Positions 34,498-43,075 of a stretch of DNA of 64,000 nucleotides are shown here, piece by piece. Source of the stretch: an uncultured Collinsella sp. (GTDB lineage: Bacteria; Actinomycetota; Coriobacteriia; Coriobacteriales; Coriobacteriaceae); assembly GCA_958415525.1 (NCBI GenBank), contig CATYZE010000007.1, positions 1 to 64,000 of the forward strand, written 5' to 3'. Position 1 is the first letter of the stretch, and the number at the start of each line of letters is the position of its first letter. A program made the translations under genes and the position numbers. Under the pieces are notes generated by a model. The model was given only the letters and a program-made list of their open reading frames with translations. It searched no databases and was not told the DNA's origin.

Positions 34498-36810
34498 CTA
34501 CGCCGACGCGCTGTCGCGAGCCGCCTGGCATGTAGGAGTCTGACGCAGCGTAAGTGGCTTGTCCCCCGCCTCGGCCGACGTGGTCAGCGTATACGTGATC
34601 GTCGTCGTCTCGCCAGCATGCAGGTCAACGGTGCCCGAATAGAAGGGAATTCCATGCCACGTAGCGGCGCCAAGACCAAACTGGGTGCCCTCAACCGTAA
34701 GGTCACTGATGTTGCCGCCCGTCGGGGCAAACAACGAGACATTCAGACGCTCGTCGTCGCGCGCGGCATCGGGCGCGCTCGCCGCGACGTAATCGGGCAG
34801 CTTGCCTGCCTCCTCCTGCGTCATGATGTTCGTCAGGGTAACGGTGATGCGATACGAGCACGTGCCGTCGCCGTTCTTGACGCCCTGGCCAATCTGCGTA
34901 TCAGCGTTCAGGTACCAGTCGAGCTTGGAAAAGCTCAGGTTGTTAAAGTAAACGCCGGCAACGGGATCGGCACTCGGATCATCCGGATCGGGTAGCGAAG
35001 CGTCAATGCCCGTCTCTTTGATGGCATTCTGCTCATCATCGTTTCTCATCCAAGCAATCAGACGGCCCTCTTCGGCACCGCGCTCGAATGCACCGACAAG
35101 CTTTGTAACGTCGACGTCACCGATGCCACCGAGAATCTTGTCGAAGGCGGCGCTGGCAACAGCCGCAAAGATGCCGTCCGATTCCTCGACCGGATAGTTC
35201 CAATACACATCGTGCATGAGAACCTTCGCCGCGTTGGTACCGTCGACGACCGTACCATCGGGCAGCGAGACATTACCGACAAGGCCCAGCAGGTACTGTA
35301 AGAACACAGGATCGATGCCGACGACGCCATCAACGTCCTGCCCATATTGGGACTTCCACAGCGCGGCGACACGCTGCGAGTTGCGGGGCCAATCGGGCGA
35401 ATAGGTATTGCCCGAGTTGTACAGGTTACTGTGGTTACCGAACAGCGCCTCATCCTCTTCGTCGACGCTCTCGACCGCCTCATCCTCGCTGAGTCCAATG
35501 CGGGGAACAAACTCGCCAATCGACATCTGGCCGTCGGTGACCGAAATCAGGCCCTGCGAACCGCCAAAGCCGCCGCAAGCACGAATCTCGACGTTGTTCA
35601 TGGCGTACACAAGGTAGTTACGCGTCTGGCCGTTGGCGCCGAGCATCTGGGGAAGGACGGGGGCGACCTTCTCCGCAGCGTCAACCGCGCCGTTGAGAGT
35701 GGCAAAGCCGTCCTTGGCCTTATCGACCAGCTCGGTCACCTGGGAAATATGGGTATCGCCAATGCCCTGAATCTTCTCGTTGGCGCTCTTGAACACCTTC
35801 GAGCTGCTGGAAAGCGAATCGGCGACCGCCTGCAGCGCGGACACGTTAATCATGCCGTCCTGAAACAGCTTGCCGGGCGTGGCCTGCGAAAGGTTATCGG
35901 CCATGGGAACCAGCGCATTGCTCGAGACATCGGACAGGGCGTCGATCATGGTGCGGGCCGCATTGATGTCGCTGCCATACACCGGGATAAACGAAGCCGC
36001 CGTCCACAGCGGGCTCGAGGTCTCCGCCTTCATGCTGTCGCAGAGCTCATCGATCTTCTTCGCGTCGTCAGGCAGCGTCGAAAAATCGCCCGACGTGACC
36101 TTGTCCTTAAGGCCACCGACAATCTCGACGGCCTCCTTCGCTTCGCTCTTTACGGTCTTTGCCGAGTTAAGCAGCATAAAGCCGCTTGCGCCAAGCGCAA
36201 CGAGAAGCACCGCGACTACAGCGGCAATAATGGCGCCGGTGTGACGCTTTTTGCGTTCGCCCTTGCGATGGCGATGACGGACCAGACCGTCAGAGGTCGA
36301 ACTCGACGAAGCGTCACTACCGTAGTTCAAGCCAAAATCGTAATAATCTTCCTTGGAACCCGAGCCCGCAAACTCGGCACCGCTATCATCCAGGCGGGCG
36401 AACGTGCCAGTCTCGGAGGCGCCGGTGTAAATCGTGCCAAGGTTACCCGTAAGCCCCGCGCCACCGGCAGAGGGAGTATTGTTGGCGGCCTTGCCGGCAT
36501 TAACGTTGCCGGCGGCATTCGCGGCGTTGGCAGCACCTGCATTGTTCTCAGGTGCCGAAGGAGCCCCGCTCGGCTGCGACGTGGAGGTTGCACCGCCCGC
36601 AAAGACATTCCCTCTTGCACGGCCGGTCTTTTTTGCCTTTTGAGACTGCTCGTACAGAGCGGTAAACATCGCCGTCTCGCCCGGGGACACGCGCTTACCG
36701 GAACCGCCCTGTCCAGCGCCGCCCGGCGTGCCGGCCTTACCAGCCCCGTTCGGACGCGGCGGAACTGCAGGACGGCCGCTATCGCTGCCCTTAAAGTGAT
36801 TACCAGCCAT
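34498..36810 (-). CDS. DUF4012 domain-containing membrane protein
   Basis: 770 aa. The first 190 residues are low complexity (Gly, Ala, Asn, Pro, Ser) and contain a basic patch RHRHRKGERKKRH just before one membrane helix (TGAIIAAVVAVLLVALGASGFML, about 193-215). The rest lies outside: a helical region with many Ala/Lys/Asp, then the DUF4012 core recognised by NYLVYAMNNVEIRACGGFGGSQGL and DVDGVVGIDPVFLQYLLGLVG. DUF4012 proteins are found with cell-surface polysaccharide and wall functions in actinobacteria; a specific role is not established. It could anchor or modify surface glycans. Confidence 0.85.
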   Translation of the reverse strand: MAGNHFKGSDSGRPAVPPRPNGAGKAGTPGGAGQGGSGKRVSPGETAMFTALYEQSQKAKKTGRARGNVFAGGATSTSQPSGAPSAPENNAGAANAANAAGNVNAGKAANNTPSAGGAGLTGNLGTIYTGASETGTFARLDDSGAEFAGSGSKEDYYDFGLNYGSDASSSSTSDGLVRHRHRKGERKKRHTGAIIAAVVAVLLVALGASGFMLLNSAKTVKSEAKEAVEIVGGLKDKVTSGDFSTLPDDAKKIDELCDSMKAETSSPLWTAASFIPVYGSDINAARTMIDALSDVSSNALVPMADNLSQATPGKLFQDGMINVSALQAVADSLSSSSKVFKSANEKIQGIGDTHISQVTELVDKAKDGFATLNGAVDAAEKVAPVLPQMLGANGQTRNYLVYAMNNVEIRACGGFGGSQGLISVTDGQMSIGEFVPRIGLSEDEAVESVDEEDEALFGNHSNLYNSGNTYSPDWPRNSQRVAALWKSQYGQDVDGVVGIDPVFLQYLLGLVGNVSLPDGTVVDGTNAAKVLMHDVYWNYPVEESDGIFAAVASAAFDKILGGIGDVDVTKLVGAFERGAEEGRLIAWMRNDDEQNAIKETGIDASLPDPDDPSADPVAGVYFNNLSFSKLDWYLNADTQIGQGVKNGDGTCSYRITVTLTNIMTQEEAGKLPDYVAASAPDAARDDERLNVSLFAPTGGNISDLTVEGTQFGLGAATWHGIPFYSGTVDLHAGETTTITYTLTTSAEAGDKPLTLRQTPTCQAARDSASA

Positions 36811-36959
36811 AAAGAAATCCTCGCAATTGAGTCGCAGTGAAAAAGTCCATAACGTTACTAGTTTATGGCATTTTGGGCATCGACAGCTAAACTCCAGACA
36901 CGGACATCAATTGGCGAAAATGCGGCACAACACCTTTTCCGTCTTGGCGGCGGCGCCAG

Positions 36960-37982
36960 CTACACCGTGAGGAACATCATCACGATGATCATGGCAAAGC
37001 CGATAAGGTCGGTCGGCAAAAACACCGTGCCCAGCATAACGGCGCTGGTGATGGTCGCCGAAACCGGCTCCACAGTTCCGATGAGGCTCGCGCGCACCGA
37101 GCCGATGTCCTTAACGCCCTGCATATAAAGCATGTAAGCAAAAAACGAGCCGATAACCACGAACACCGCGAGCGCCTCGATGCCGGCAGCGTCGAGCGCC
37201 GGCATATGCGCCCAGGGCTGCACGAAGACGCACGAGACCACGCCCGCCGTGAGCATTGCCGAGCCCGTGACGATGGGGCTGCCGTATTCGGGCAGGATCT
37301 TGGCGGGAATCACCGCCATACACGCGGCGCTGACCGCACACATAAGACCTGCTGCCAGGCCAAGCGGCGAGATATTCAGGCTGGTGGGGTCGCCGCCGGT
37401 GGCGATTAAAAAGGTTCCACCCAGAGCCAGGCCAATGCCGATGACTTCGCGAGTACGCGGCATACGGCGATCGGTCACGCAGGCGTAGCCCATGATGATA
37501 ACGAGCTGCAGGCACTGGAGCACCGTCGCGGTTCCGGCGTTCGTCAGGCGCACGGCCGAAAGATAGCAAAACTGGTTAAAGAGCAGGCCAAAGGCGGTAA
37601 AGAGCAGCAGCTGCTTGCGATCGGCGGGTGTGGTCCAGAGCTTAATCAGGCGCTCGCGGTCGCGCGTAACGACCACGGCCATAAAGAGTAGACCGGCGAG
37701 AATCTGACGCACGCTCATAAGCCACAAGGTGTCGACGTGGTAGGTATCGAACAGAAAACTCGCGCTGGTGCCCGAGAAGCCCCAAAACGAACCGCCCACC
37801 AGCGTAGCCAAAACGCCCGTGATCATCTTGCGCGTCGAAGCGCTGTTCAGGCGCTCGCGCCAAGCGCGGCGGGTGCTACGGCTGAGCTCATCGGTGCCCT
37901 CGGGCACATCAATGTTCGATATATCGGTCATCGGCACCGAAGCCCCTGCGCCTTCGACCTGCTCGACACGCTCTTTGCTCAT
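36960..37982 (-). CDS. EamA/DMT family transporter
   Basis: 340 aa from the ATG at 37982, which follows GGGAGTGGA. About ten membrane helices in two EamA repeats; the first starts at MITGVLATLVGGSFWGFSGT and the second at SPLGLAAGLMCAVSAACMAV. A charged N-terminal tail of about 50 residues precedes the first helix. Members of this superfamily export metabolites or take up small solutes; the substrate cannot be read from the sequence. Confidence 0.85.
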   Translation of the reverse strand: MSKERVEQVEGAGASVPMTDISNIDVPEGTDELSRSTRRAWRERLNSASTRKMITGVLATLVGGSFWGFSGTSASFLFDTYHVDTLWLMSVRQILAGLLFMAVVVTRDRERLIKLWTTPADRKQLLLFTAFGLLFNQFCYLSAVRLTNAGTATVLQCLQLVIIMGYACVTDRRMPRTREVIGIGLALGGTFLIATGGDPTSLNISPLGLAAGLMCAVSAACMAVIPAKILPEYGSPIVTGSAMLTAGVVSCVFVQPWAHMPALDAAGIEALAVFVVIGSFFAYMLYMQGVKDIGSVRASLIGTVEPVSATITSAVMLGTVFLPTDLIGFAMIIVMMFLTV

Positions 37983-38213
37983 TCCACTCCCTCGAAGCAG
38001 CCTGGAAACAATTCGGCTTACCTTACCACGGCGAAGGCACCAGCTGGAGGCTTGTCCGCTTATCGGTAGGACAATTCCGCAGGCGTCTTTCCATAGCTCG
38101 ATACCGCAATGGCCTTGCATTAGTCGACAGCCAAATCGCGGCAGCAGACTCTTTTGAAATGGATATGACAAAGCCCCCGAATTCCACAATGTAAGCGATT
38201 TTTAAAAATGTTC

Positions 38214-38242
38214 TTGCCACCGAGTTCAGGCTCCGTTATATT
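38214..38242 (+). promoter_or_regulatory. Promoter of tRNA-Val
   Basis: TTGCCA (38214-38219) and TATATT (38237-38242) with a 17-bp spacer, 30 bp before the tRNA 5' end. Confidence 0.7.
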
Positions 38243-38271
38243 ATCCCTTGCGCACTTGCGCACCCTTGATC

Positions 38272-38346
38272 GGGCGTTTAGCTCAGGGGGAGAGCGCTTC
38301 CCTGACACGGAAGAGGTCAGAAGTTCAAATCTTCTAACGCCCACCA
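38272..38346 (+). tRNA. tRNA-Val (anticodon GAC)
   Basis: A 75-nt cloverleaf with acceptor stem GGGCGTT/AACGCCC, anticodon loop CTGACAC giving GAC, T-loop TTCAAAT and an encoded CCA. It has its own promoter and terminator. Confidence 0.95.
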
Positions 38347-38681
38347 AATGTTCGCAGCTCAGAGGCTATGCTCTCTGGGCTGTTTTGTTTTATGTCGCCA
38401 AATCAGCTGGCAGCTCCAACCGTCATCGCAACGTAACATCAATTCACCCGACGAATGGCAGCCAAACAAATTCAATACCCCAACATAAACAATAGCCAAG
38501 CACAAAACTGCGCCGCAAGCTGCTCCAACCACCCAACTGGCCAAAAGCCGACCATCTACTTGCCGATCTATCCATCGGCATAACCAATCAGTCCGCACCG
38601 CAACTTCTCAGCAAAACGCCGCGATGTCTGCGCCCTGCGGTATCCTTGAGCCACTTGCACCTGCAGCACCAAGGAGCCGCC
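38347..38681. other. Intergenic region after tRNA-Val
   Basis: 335 bp. Apart from the tRNA terminator at 38355-38390 and the ribosome site of the next gene (AAGGAG) nothing is recognised. A 79-codon minus-strand frame with one possible membrane helix lacks a ribosome site and is not called. Confidence 0.5.
38355..38390 (+). terminator. tRNA-Val terminator
   Basis: CAGCTCAGAG pairs with CTCTGGGCTG with an eight-base loop, followed by TTTTGTTT. Confidence 0.8.
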
Positions 38682-39368
38682 ATGCGCACCGAGTTCGATG
38701 TCCCCTTTTCGCACAAAGAAGAAGCCAAGGCGCTGGGCGCCAAATGGGACCGGACCAAGAAGATCTGGTATGTACCCAGCGGCGTCAACCCCGAGCCCTT
38801 TGCCGAGTGGCTGCCCGGTGTTGACCGATCCGACCCCTCAGCGCCGTATATATATCTAGTGCTGGGCAAGCGCGAGTGCTGGAAGTGTCACAAAGAGACC
38901 TCGGTCGCGGCCTTCGGCATTCCCTATCGAACCGATAACGACGAGAGTATCGCCATCGCGCACGCGCCCAACGAAGCCGGGCACATTGCCATCGACACGG
39001 CCAACGCCAACGCACTCGCCATCGTGCCCGCTCTTGGCTGCGTGCCGGGCGAGATCCGCGACTATCTTTCTAAGCGCTGTGGCTACAAACCCGTAGGCGC
39101 ACGAGCCTCCAAAGCCCCGTCGCTCGGCAACACGTGCACCAGTTGCGACGCGCTGCAAGGCAGCCGCTATCTGTTCGAAGAACCCACGTCCCCGTTTGCC
39201 CTCACCGCCATCAACAAGCTGCCGGCACTGGAGTTTGTGCGTGTCGAAGTTGCCGGCGTCTTTGGCGTCCCGGCCACGCGCACCGACTTTGACCAGGCGC
39301 TCTTTACCTGGGCACGCGACCATCACGCCAAGTTCCACAGGCAACTCGGCGAGGGGGTTTATTTGTAG
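38682..39368 (+). CDS. DUF5710 domain-containing protein
   Basis: 228 aa from the ATG at 38682 (AAGGAG upstream). The N terminus EFDVPFSHKEEAKALGAKWDRTKKIWYVPSGV is the DUF5710 domain, a short module often found with DNA-processing primases and plasmid proteins and thought to bind nucleic acid or protein. The remaining 170 residues contain a CWKCHKE motif and a CTSCDALQGS motif, possibly a zinc site. The function is unknown. It is next to, but not in an operon with, a restriction-modification pair. Confidence 0.7.
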   Translation: MRTEFDVPFSHKEEAKALGAKWDRTKKIWYVPSGVNPEPFAEWLPGVDRSDPSAPYIYLVLGKRECWKCHKETSVAAFGIPYRTDNDESIAIAHAPNEAGHIAIDTANANALAIVPALGCVPGEIRDYLSKRCGYKPVGARASKAPSLGNTCTSCDALQGSRYLFEEPTSPFALTAINKLPALEFVRVEVAGVFGVPATRTDFDQALFTWARDHHAKFHRQLGEGVYL

Positions 39369-39424
39369 AGATGACATCGAGGCATTGAGGAGCAGGAGCT
39401 CGATCGTTAAACAAACCCAAAACG

Positions 39425-40930
39425 CTACAGCCCCAGAATGTGCTCCAGGTAGCCCTTGTTGAACCAGAACGATTGCTTCGTCATCCAGCGCCCGTCGGGC
39501 AGTTCGTAAGCATTCCTTGCGATGTCACCGATCTCTGTTCCATCGGCAAACTTGTAAGCCGCTTTTGACGTATGCGGGCGAACATGGACAATCGGGTTAT
39601 CCGCCATACCGGGAAGATTGTTGGTCACCTTGAGCTTTCCGCTTGCATCCCGATACGGATTGAGCTCAACGCCCTTGCGAATGACCTTTCGTGTCTCATC
39701 CCAGCAAGCCTTTGCGGGGCCCTCGATTTCGTTTGCCGGCATTGCCCAGAATAGGCAGCGGTCAAGGCGCCACATCCCTTCGTGGTCCTCACGGAACACG
39801 ACGAAGAAGAAACGGCTGGTCTCAAGGCGTGCACGGAAGGAAGATGTTTCCCAATCCTCGTTGATTAGCTGCTTAAACTCAAACGGAGGGAAGGACATTG
39901 CCTGCTCGATGTGTCCCCTCTTATTAACGCGACAAGCGCGGACGTTAATCCCAGCCTTAACGAACTCCTCGGCAGTATTGTTTTTTATGCCGAGCATGCG
40001 ATAAACGAGCGTCGTCCATTGGGCCTTGTTGCCCGTGTATTCCAATCCGTACTGCTCCGCGATTTGACGATCGGTTTCGCCATGGTGGCGCTCGACAAGC
40101 GCAGTAACGAAGCTTTCGAAATCAATGGACTCATCGCCAGCTTGAACGATGCTCTCGCCGACGCGTGGGGCACCGAGAACATAGGTGTGAAGCACGTAGT
40201 CCATGTACGAGCGCTTGAGCGAAAAGGCACGACGCTTTGCGCGACGGCGCTCGATCTCGCCCGTATCGGTATTGAAGTACTCGTAGTACTGGTCAACCCA
40301 CATCGTGGCCTCGGTTGCACCCTTTGTGCAGGCGCCCAGATAGGTAGTCATACCCTCCGACAGCTCATCCGCGCGACCGTCCTGAATGTACGAAATAATC
40401 TTCTCGTAGTCGGCGCGAATAATCTTCATGTCCTCTTCGGGAAGACGCACCATGACAGCACGCTCAATGCGCTGGTCGTATTTGTCGATAGAGCGATCGC
40501 GGCCGTAGTAAATCAGCAGAATATTGCTGAGCTTGGTCTTGAGATGCGAGCTTTCATAGTCGAGCGAAACGGGACGGTCATAGGGAATCATTGTCAGAAC
40601 GAGACGCTCGCCGGCAGATTTACGACCGTCTTTGAGTACATCAAAACACGTTGCCTTGAGCTCAACGCCCGCCTCGGGAAAGTCCGGCCGATCATCGCTG
40701 TTGGCCTTGTAGCCAAAGTAACGCTCCTCGATCAGGGTTCCCATACCGCCCTTGTACTTCTTGGACCCAAAGTCCTTGGGCGCGCTCTCCCCCTCTGGCG
40801 CAATGCCAAGCTCGAAAATATCGCGGAACGTCATGCCATCGAGATTAGCGGCATAGCGCTCGATGCTTGAGGGGTCAGAAAAATCAGTATCGTCAAGCAT
40901 GCGCTTGAAGTCGAGGTGCTTCTTGGACAT
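39425..40930 (-). CDS. Sau3AI/MutH-family type II restriction endonuclease
   Basis: 501 aa, typical of Sau3AI-like enzymes, which contain two MutH-type folds. The catalytic half near residue 60-95 shows GTLIEERYFGYKAN, then RPDFPEAGVELKATCF, matching the E...D...ExK metal-binding pattern of MutH/Sau3AI. The second half is a diverged copy used for DNA binding. Sau3AI cuts at GATC, so this enzyme is predicted to have the same or similar site. It is divergently transcribed from the methyltransferase, with 165 bp between their start codons. The ATG at 40930 is used because the upstream 14 codons have no support. Confidence 0.8.
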   Translation of the reverse strand: MSKKHLDFKRMLDDTDFSDPSSIERYAANLDGMTFRDIFELGIAPEGESAPKDFGSKKYKGGMGTLIEERYFGYKANSDDRPDFPEAGVELKATCFDVLKDGRKSAGERLVLTMIPYDRPVSLDYESSHLKTKLSNILLIYYGRDRSIDKYDQRIERAVMVRLPEEDMKIIRADYEKIISYIQDGRADELSEGMTTYLGACTKGATEATMWVDQYYEYFNTDTGEIERRRAKRRAFSLKRSYMDYVLHTYVLGAPRVGESIVQAGDESIDFESFVTALVERHHGETDRQIAEQYGLEYTGNKAQWTTLVYRMLGIKNNTAEEFVKAGINVRACRVNKRGHIEQAMSFPPFEFKQLINEDWETSSFRARLETSRFFFVVFREDHEGMWRLDRCLFWAMPANEIEGPAKACWDETRKVIRKGVELNPYRDASGKLKVTNNLPGMADNPIVHVRPHTSKAAYKFADGTEIGDIARNAYELPDGRWMTKQSFWFNKGYLEHILGL

Positions 40931-41095
40931 GGGGTACCTCCGAACGTCACAAATAACTTCATGGTAGCCCATGACGTGCGCCCATGCGGCAATAATGGAC
41001 GTTCTCTGAGAGTGATAAAATCAAGTCTTTTTCTTATTTGAGGATCGGTTATCGTTGTTTAGTTTATGAACGTTCGTTATATCGATTGGAATAAC

Positions 41096-42358
41096 ATGTC
41101 AGAGGTCAAAATTGCCGAGCTTTTTGCTGGCGTCGGCGGATTTCGTCTGGGCCTCGAAGGCTATGCCGACCCTCGTTATCCCAATTTTTATATGAAACCC
41201 GCCGGCCCCTTCCGCACTATTTGGGCAAATCAGTGGGAACCGCCCGGAACCAAGGCACGTCAGTTTGCGGCACGTTGTTACATGGACCGCTTTGGCGAAG
41301 ATTCCGTTGTCAACGAAGATATCAATAAGGTCTTGGAGCAGGCTGAAGCCGGCGAAATTAAAATCCCCGACGTGCAAATGGTCGTCGGTGGCTTCCCTTG
41401 CCAAGACTACTCTGTCGCGCGTCCTCTCAATCAGGCACACGGCATCGAGGGCAAGAAGGGTGTCCTCTGGTGGGACATCTATCACTTCCTCGAGATGAAG
41501 AAGCCTCGCTTCGGTCTCTTTGAGAATGTTGACCGCTTGCTCAAGTCGCCCGCATCTCAGCGCGGTCGTGACTTCGCCATCATCTTGAGTTGCCTCGCCG
41601 ATCTCGATTACACCGTCGAATGGCGCGTAGTCAACTCTGCGGAATACGGATTTCCTCAGCGTCGCAAGCGCGTTTACATCTTCTGCGAGAAGAACGCCGG
41701 CAAGGTTGATCTTGCCGATCGCATGCATAACGGCGTTATGGCGAAGGCCTTCCCCGCTATCTATCCTAACGAAATGGCCGAGCTCGATGTCCTGCCCGAT
41801 CCTTACGAGAACTCGACTCGCTTTGGTGTTGGTCAAAAGACATCGCAATTCAAGAATGCTGGCGTCATGCAGGGCTGTCATGTTCTGACCTGCGACTTTG
41901 CCGAGGACTATCACGGTGAGCGCCACGTGCTTGGCGACGTGCTTGTCAACGAGGCTGATGTCCCGGAGCAGTTCTACATCTCCGATGAAAAGCTTCCCGA
42001 CTGGCGCTACCTTAAGGGCAGCAAGCGCGAAGAGCGCACTAACAAAAAGACAGGCTTTACGTACACGTATTCCGAGGGAGCCATGAGCTTCCCGGATGCC
42101 ACCGACAAGCCGAGCCGCACCATCCTCACAGGAGAAGGCGGCACGGGAGCGAGCCGCTTCAAGCATGTCATTGAATGTCCCGATGGCCGTTTCCGCCGTC
42201 TTGTTCCCGACGAGCTCGATCAGCTTCAGGGATTCCCGAAAGGCTGGACCGATACGGGCATGACTGACGGCCATCGAGCCTTCTGCATGGGCAACGCACT
42301 CGTCACCGGCGTGCCCCATCGCATTGGCGAAGCTATGGTCGAAGTGTACGGCCTCTAA
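41096..42358 (+). CDS. DNA (cytosine-5-)-methyltransferase
   Basis: 420 aa from the ATG at 41096. Motif I is ELFAGVGGFRLGLE, motif IV GGFPCQDYS with the catalytic Cys, motif VI ENVDRLLKSP, motif VIII QRRKRVYIF, and motifs IX-X are near the C terminus (FRRLVPDELDQLQGFP, MGNALVTGVP). It should protect host DNA from the neighbouring Sau3AI-like enzyme by methylating cytosine in GATC. An ATG at 41066 gives ten extra residues, but a plausible -35/-10 pair ends near it. Codon use is richer in T and A than in neighbouring genes, suggesting acquisition. Confidence 0.88.
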   Translation: MSEVKIAELFAGVGGFRLGLEGYADPRYPNFYMKPAGPFRTIWANQWEPPGTKARQFAARCYMDRFGEDSVVNEDINKVLEQAEAGEIKIPDVQMVVGGFPCQDYSVARPLNQAHGIEGKKGVLWWDIYHFLEMKKPRFGLFENVDRLLKSPASQRGRDFAIILSCLADLDYTVEWRVVNSAEYGFPQRRKRVYIFCEKNAGKVDLADRMHNGVMAKAFPAIYPNEMAELDVLPDPYENSTRFGVGQKTSQFKNAGVMQGCHVLTCDFAEDYHGERHVLGDVLVNEADVPEQFYISDEKLPDWRYLKGSKREERTNKKTGFTYTYSEGAMSFPDATDKPSRTILTGEGGTGASRFKHVIECPDGRFRRLVPDELDQLQGFPKGWTDTGMTDGHRAFCMGNALVTGVPHRIGEAMVEVYGL

Positions 42359-42369
42359 AGCAAACAATC

Positions 42370-42406
42370 CGGAGCCGGCAGTTCACGCTGTCGGCTCCGT
42401 TTTTTC
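42370..42406 (+). terminator. Methyltransferase gene terminator
   Basis: CGGAGCCGGCAG pairs with CTGTCGGCTCCG across a six-base loop, followed by TTTTTT. Confidence 0.9.
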
Positions 42407-42483
42407 ATCCCACTCCCCTGTATACTGATGTAGCACGTGTTTCATCCGGGCTTGTTGGGCCGGATTGTTCATGGGAGGGTCTT

Positions 42484-42975
42484 ATGGCTGCTTCGAATCC
42501 GCCTAAGGGGAGCGTTTCTTCTTCGTCCATCAAGCCGGTTACGCGCAAGGCCGTGCGTTGCCAGCGCGAGGTCGCTTGGCTTGTCACGCAGGCGGCGGGC
42601 AGGCTTGTGGTGACCACTCAGGACGTCAATGCGCCTACGCCGAGCTTTGTGTTAGCGGCGGCACTGGATTTTGTGCGCCAATTGGAGCTTGCCGCACAGG
42701 ATGCCAGCAGCCACCTCGACTACCAGAATGTTATGGCGCCCGACCTGCAAACGTTCTGCCACATGGCCAAGTTGCCCGCCGCGCCCAATGTGCTTTCGGG
42801 CGCAGGCTACATGTTTACGCTTTCGGGCGCGGACCTTATCCGCGACATCTACGCATACTGCAGCGAGCTCGCCGAGCGCCACGTCTTTGACGCGGCAGAA
42901 GTCAAACCGGGATATGCCATCAAGCTGGTTCTTAGGCTGTTCTTGATGGACGGGTTCGGGGCCATGCCGGCGTAA
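42484..42975 (+). CDS. Hypothetical protein
   Basis: 163 aa; not recognised. It has GGGAGGG before the ATG and a TATACT-type -10 about 65 bp upstream. The first 25 residues are Ser/Lys-rich; the rest is mostly helical with balanced charge and no membrane helix. It lies between the restriction-modification pair and the AlbA_2 regulator and is transcribed alone. Codon use resembles host genes, so expression is likely. Confidence 0.6.
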   Translation: MAASNPPKGSVSSSSIKPVTRKAVRCQREVAWLVTQAAGRLVVTTQDVNAPTPSFVLAAALDFVRQLELAAQDASSHLDYQNVMAPDLQTFCHMAKLPAAPNVLSGAGYMFTLSGADLIRDIYAYCSELAERHVFDAAEVKPGYAIKLVLRLFLMDGFGAMPA

Positions 42976-43075
42976 GCCGAGTCTTTAGCATCACCGTCGA
43001 CTGAGCAACAACCGCTTTACCTTAGTGGGCGCCAATTGAGGGTCGATTATTGGGTCGCCTCGTCCACTAACGCAT

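Noticed and set aside
38359..38598. 79-codon minus-strand frame with one hydrophobic segment
   Set aside because: No ribosome site, overlaps the tRNA-Val terminator, and composition is not host-like.
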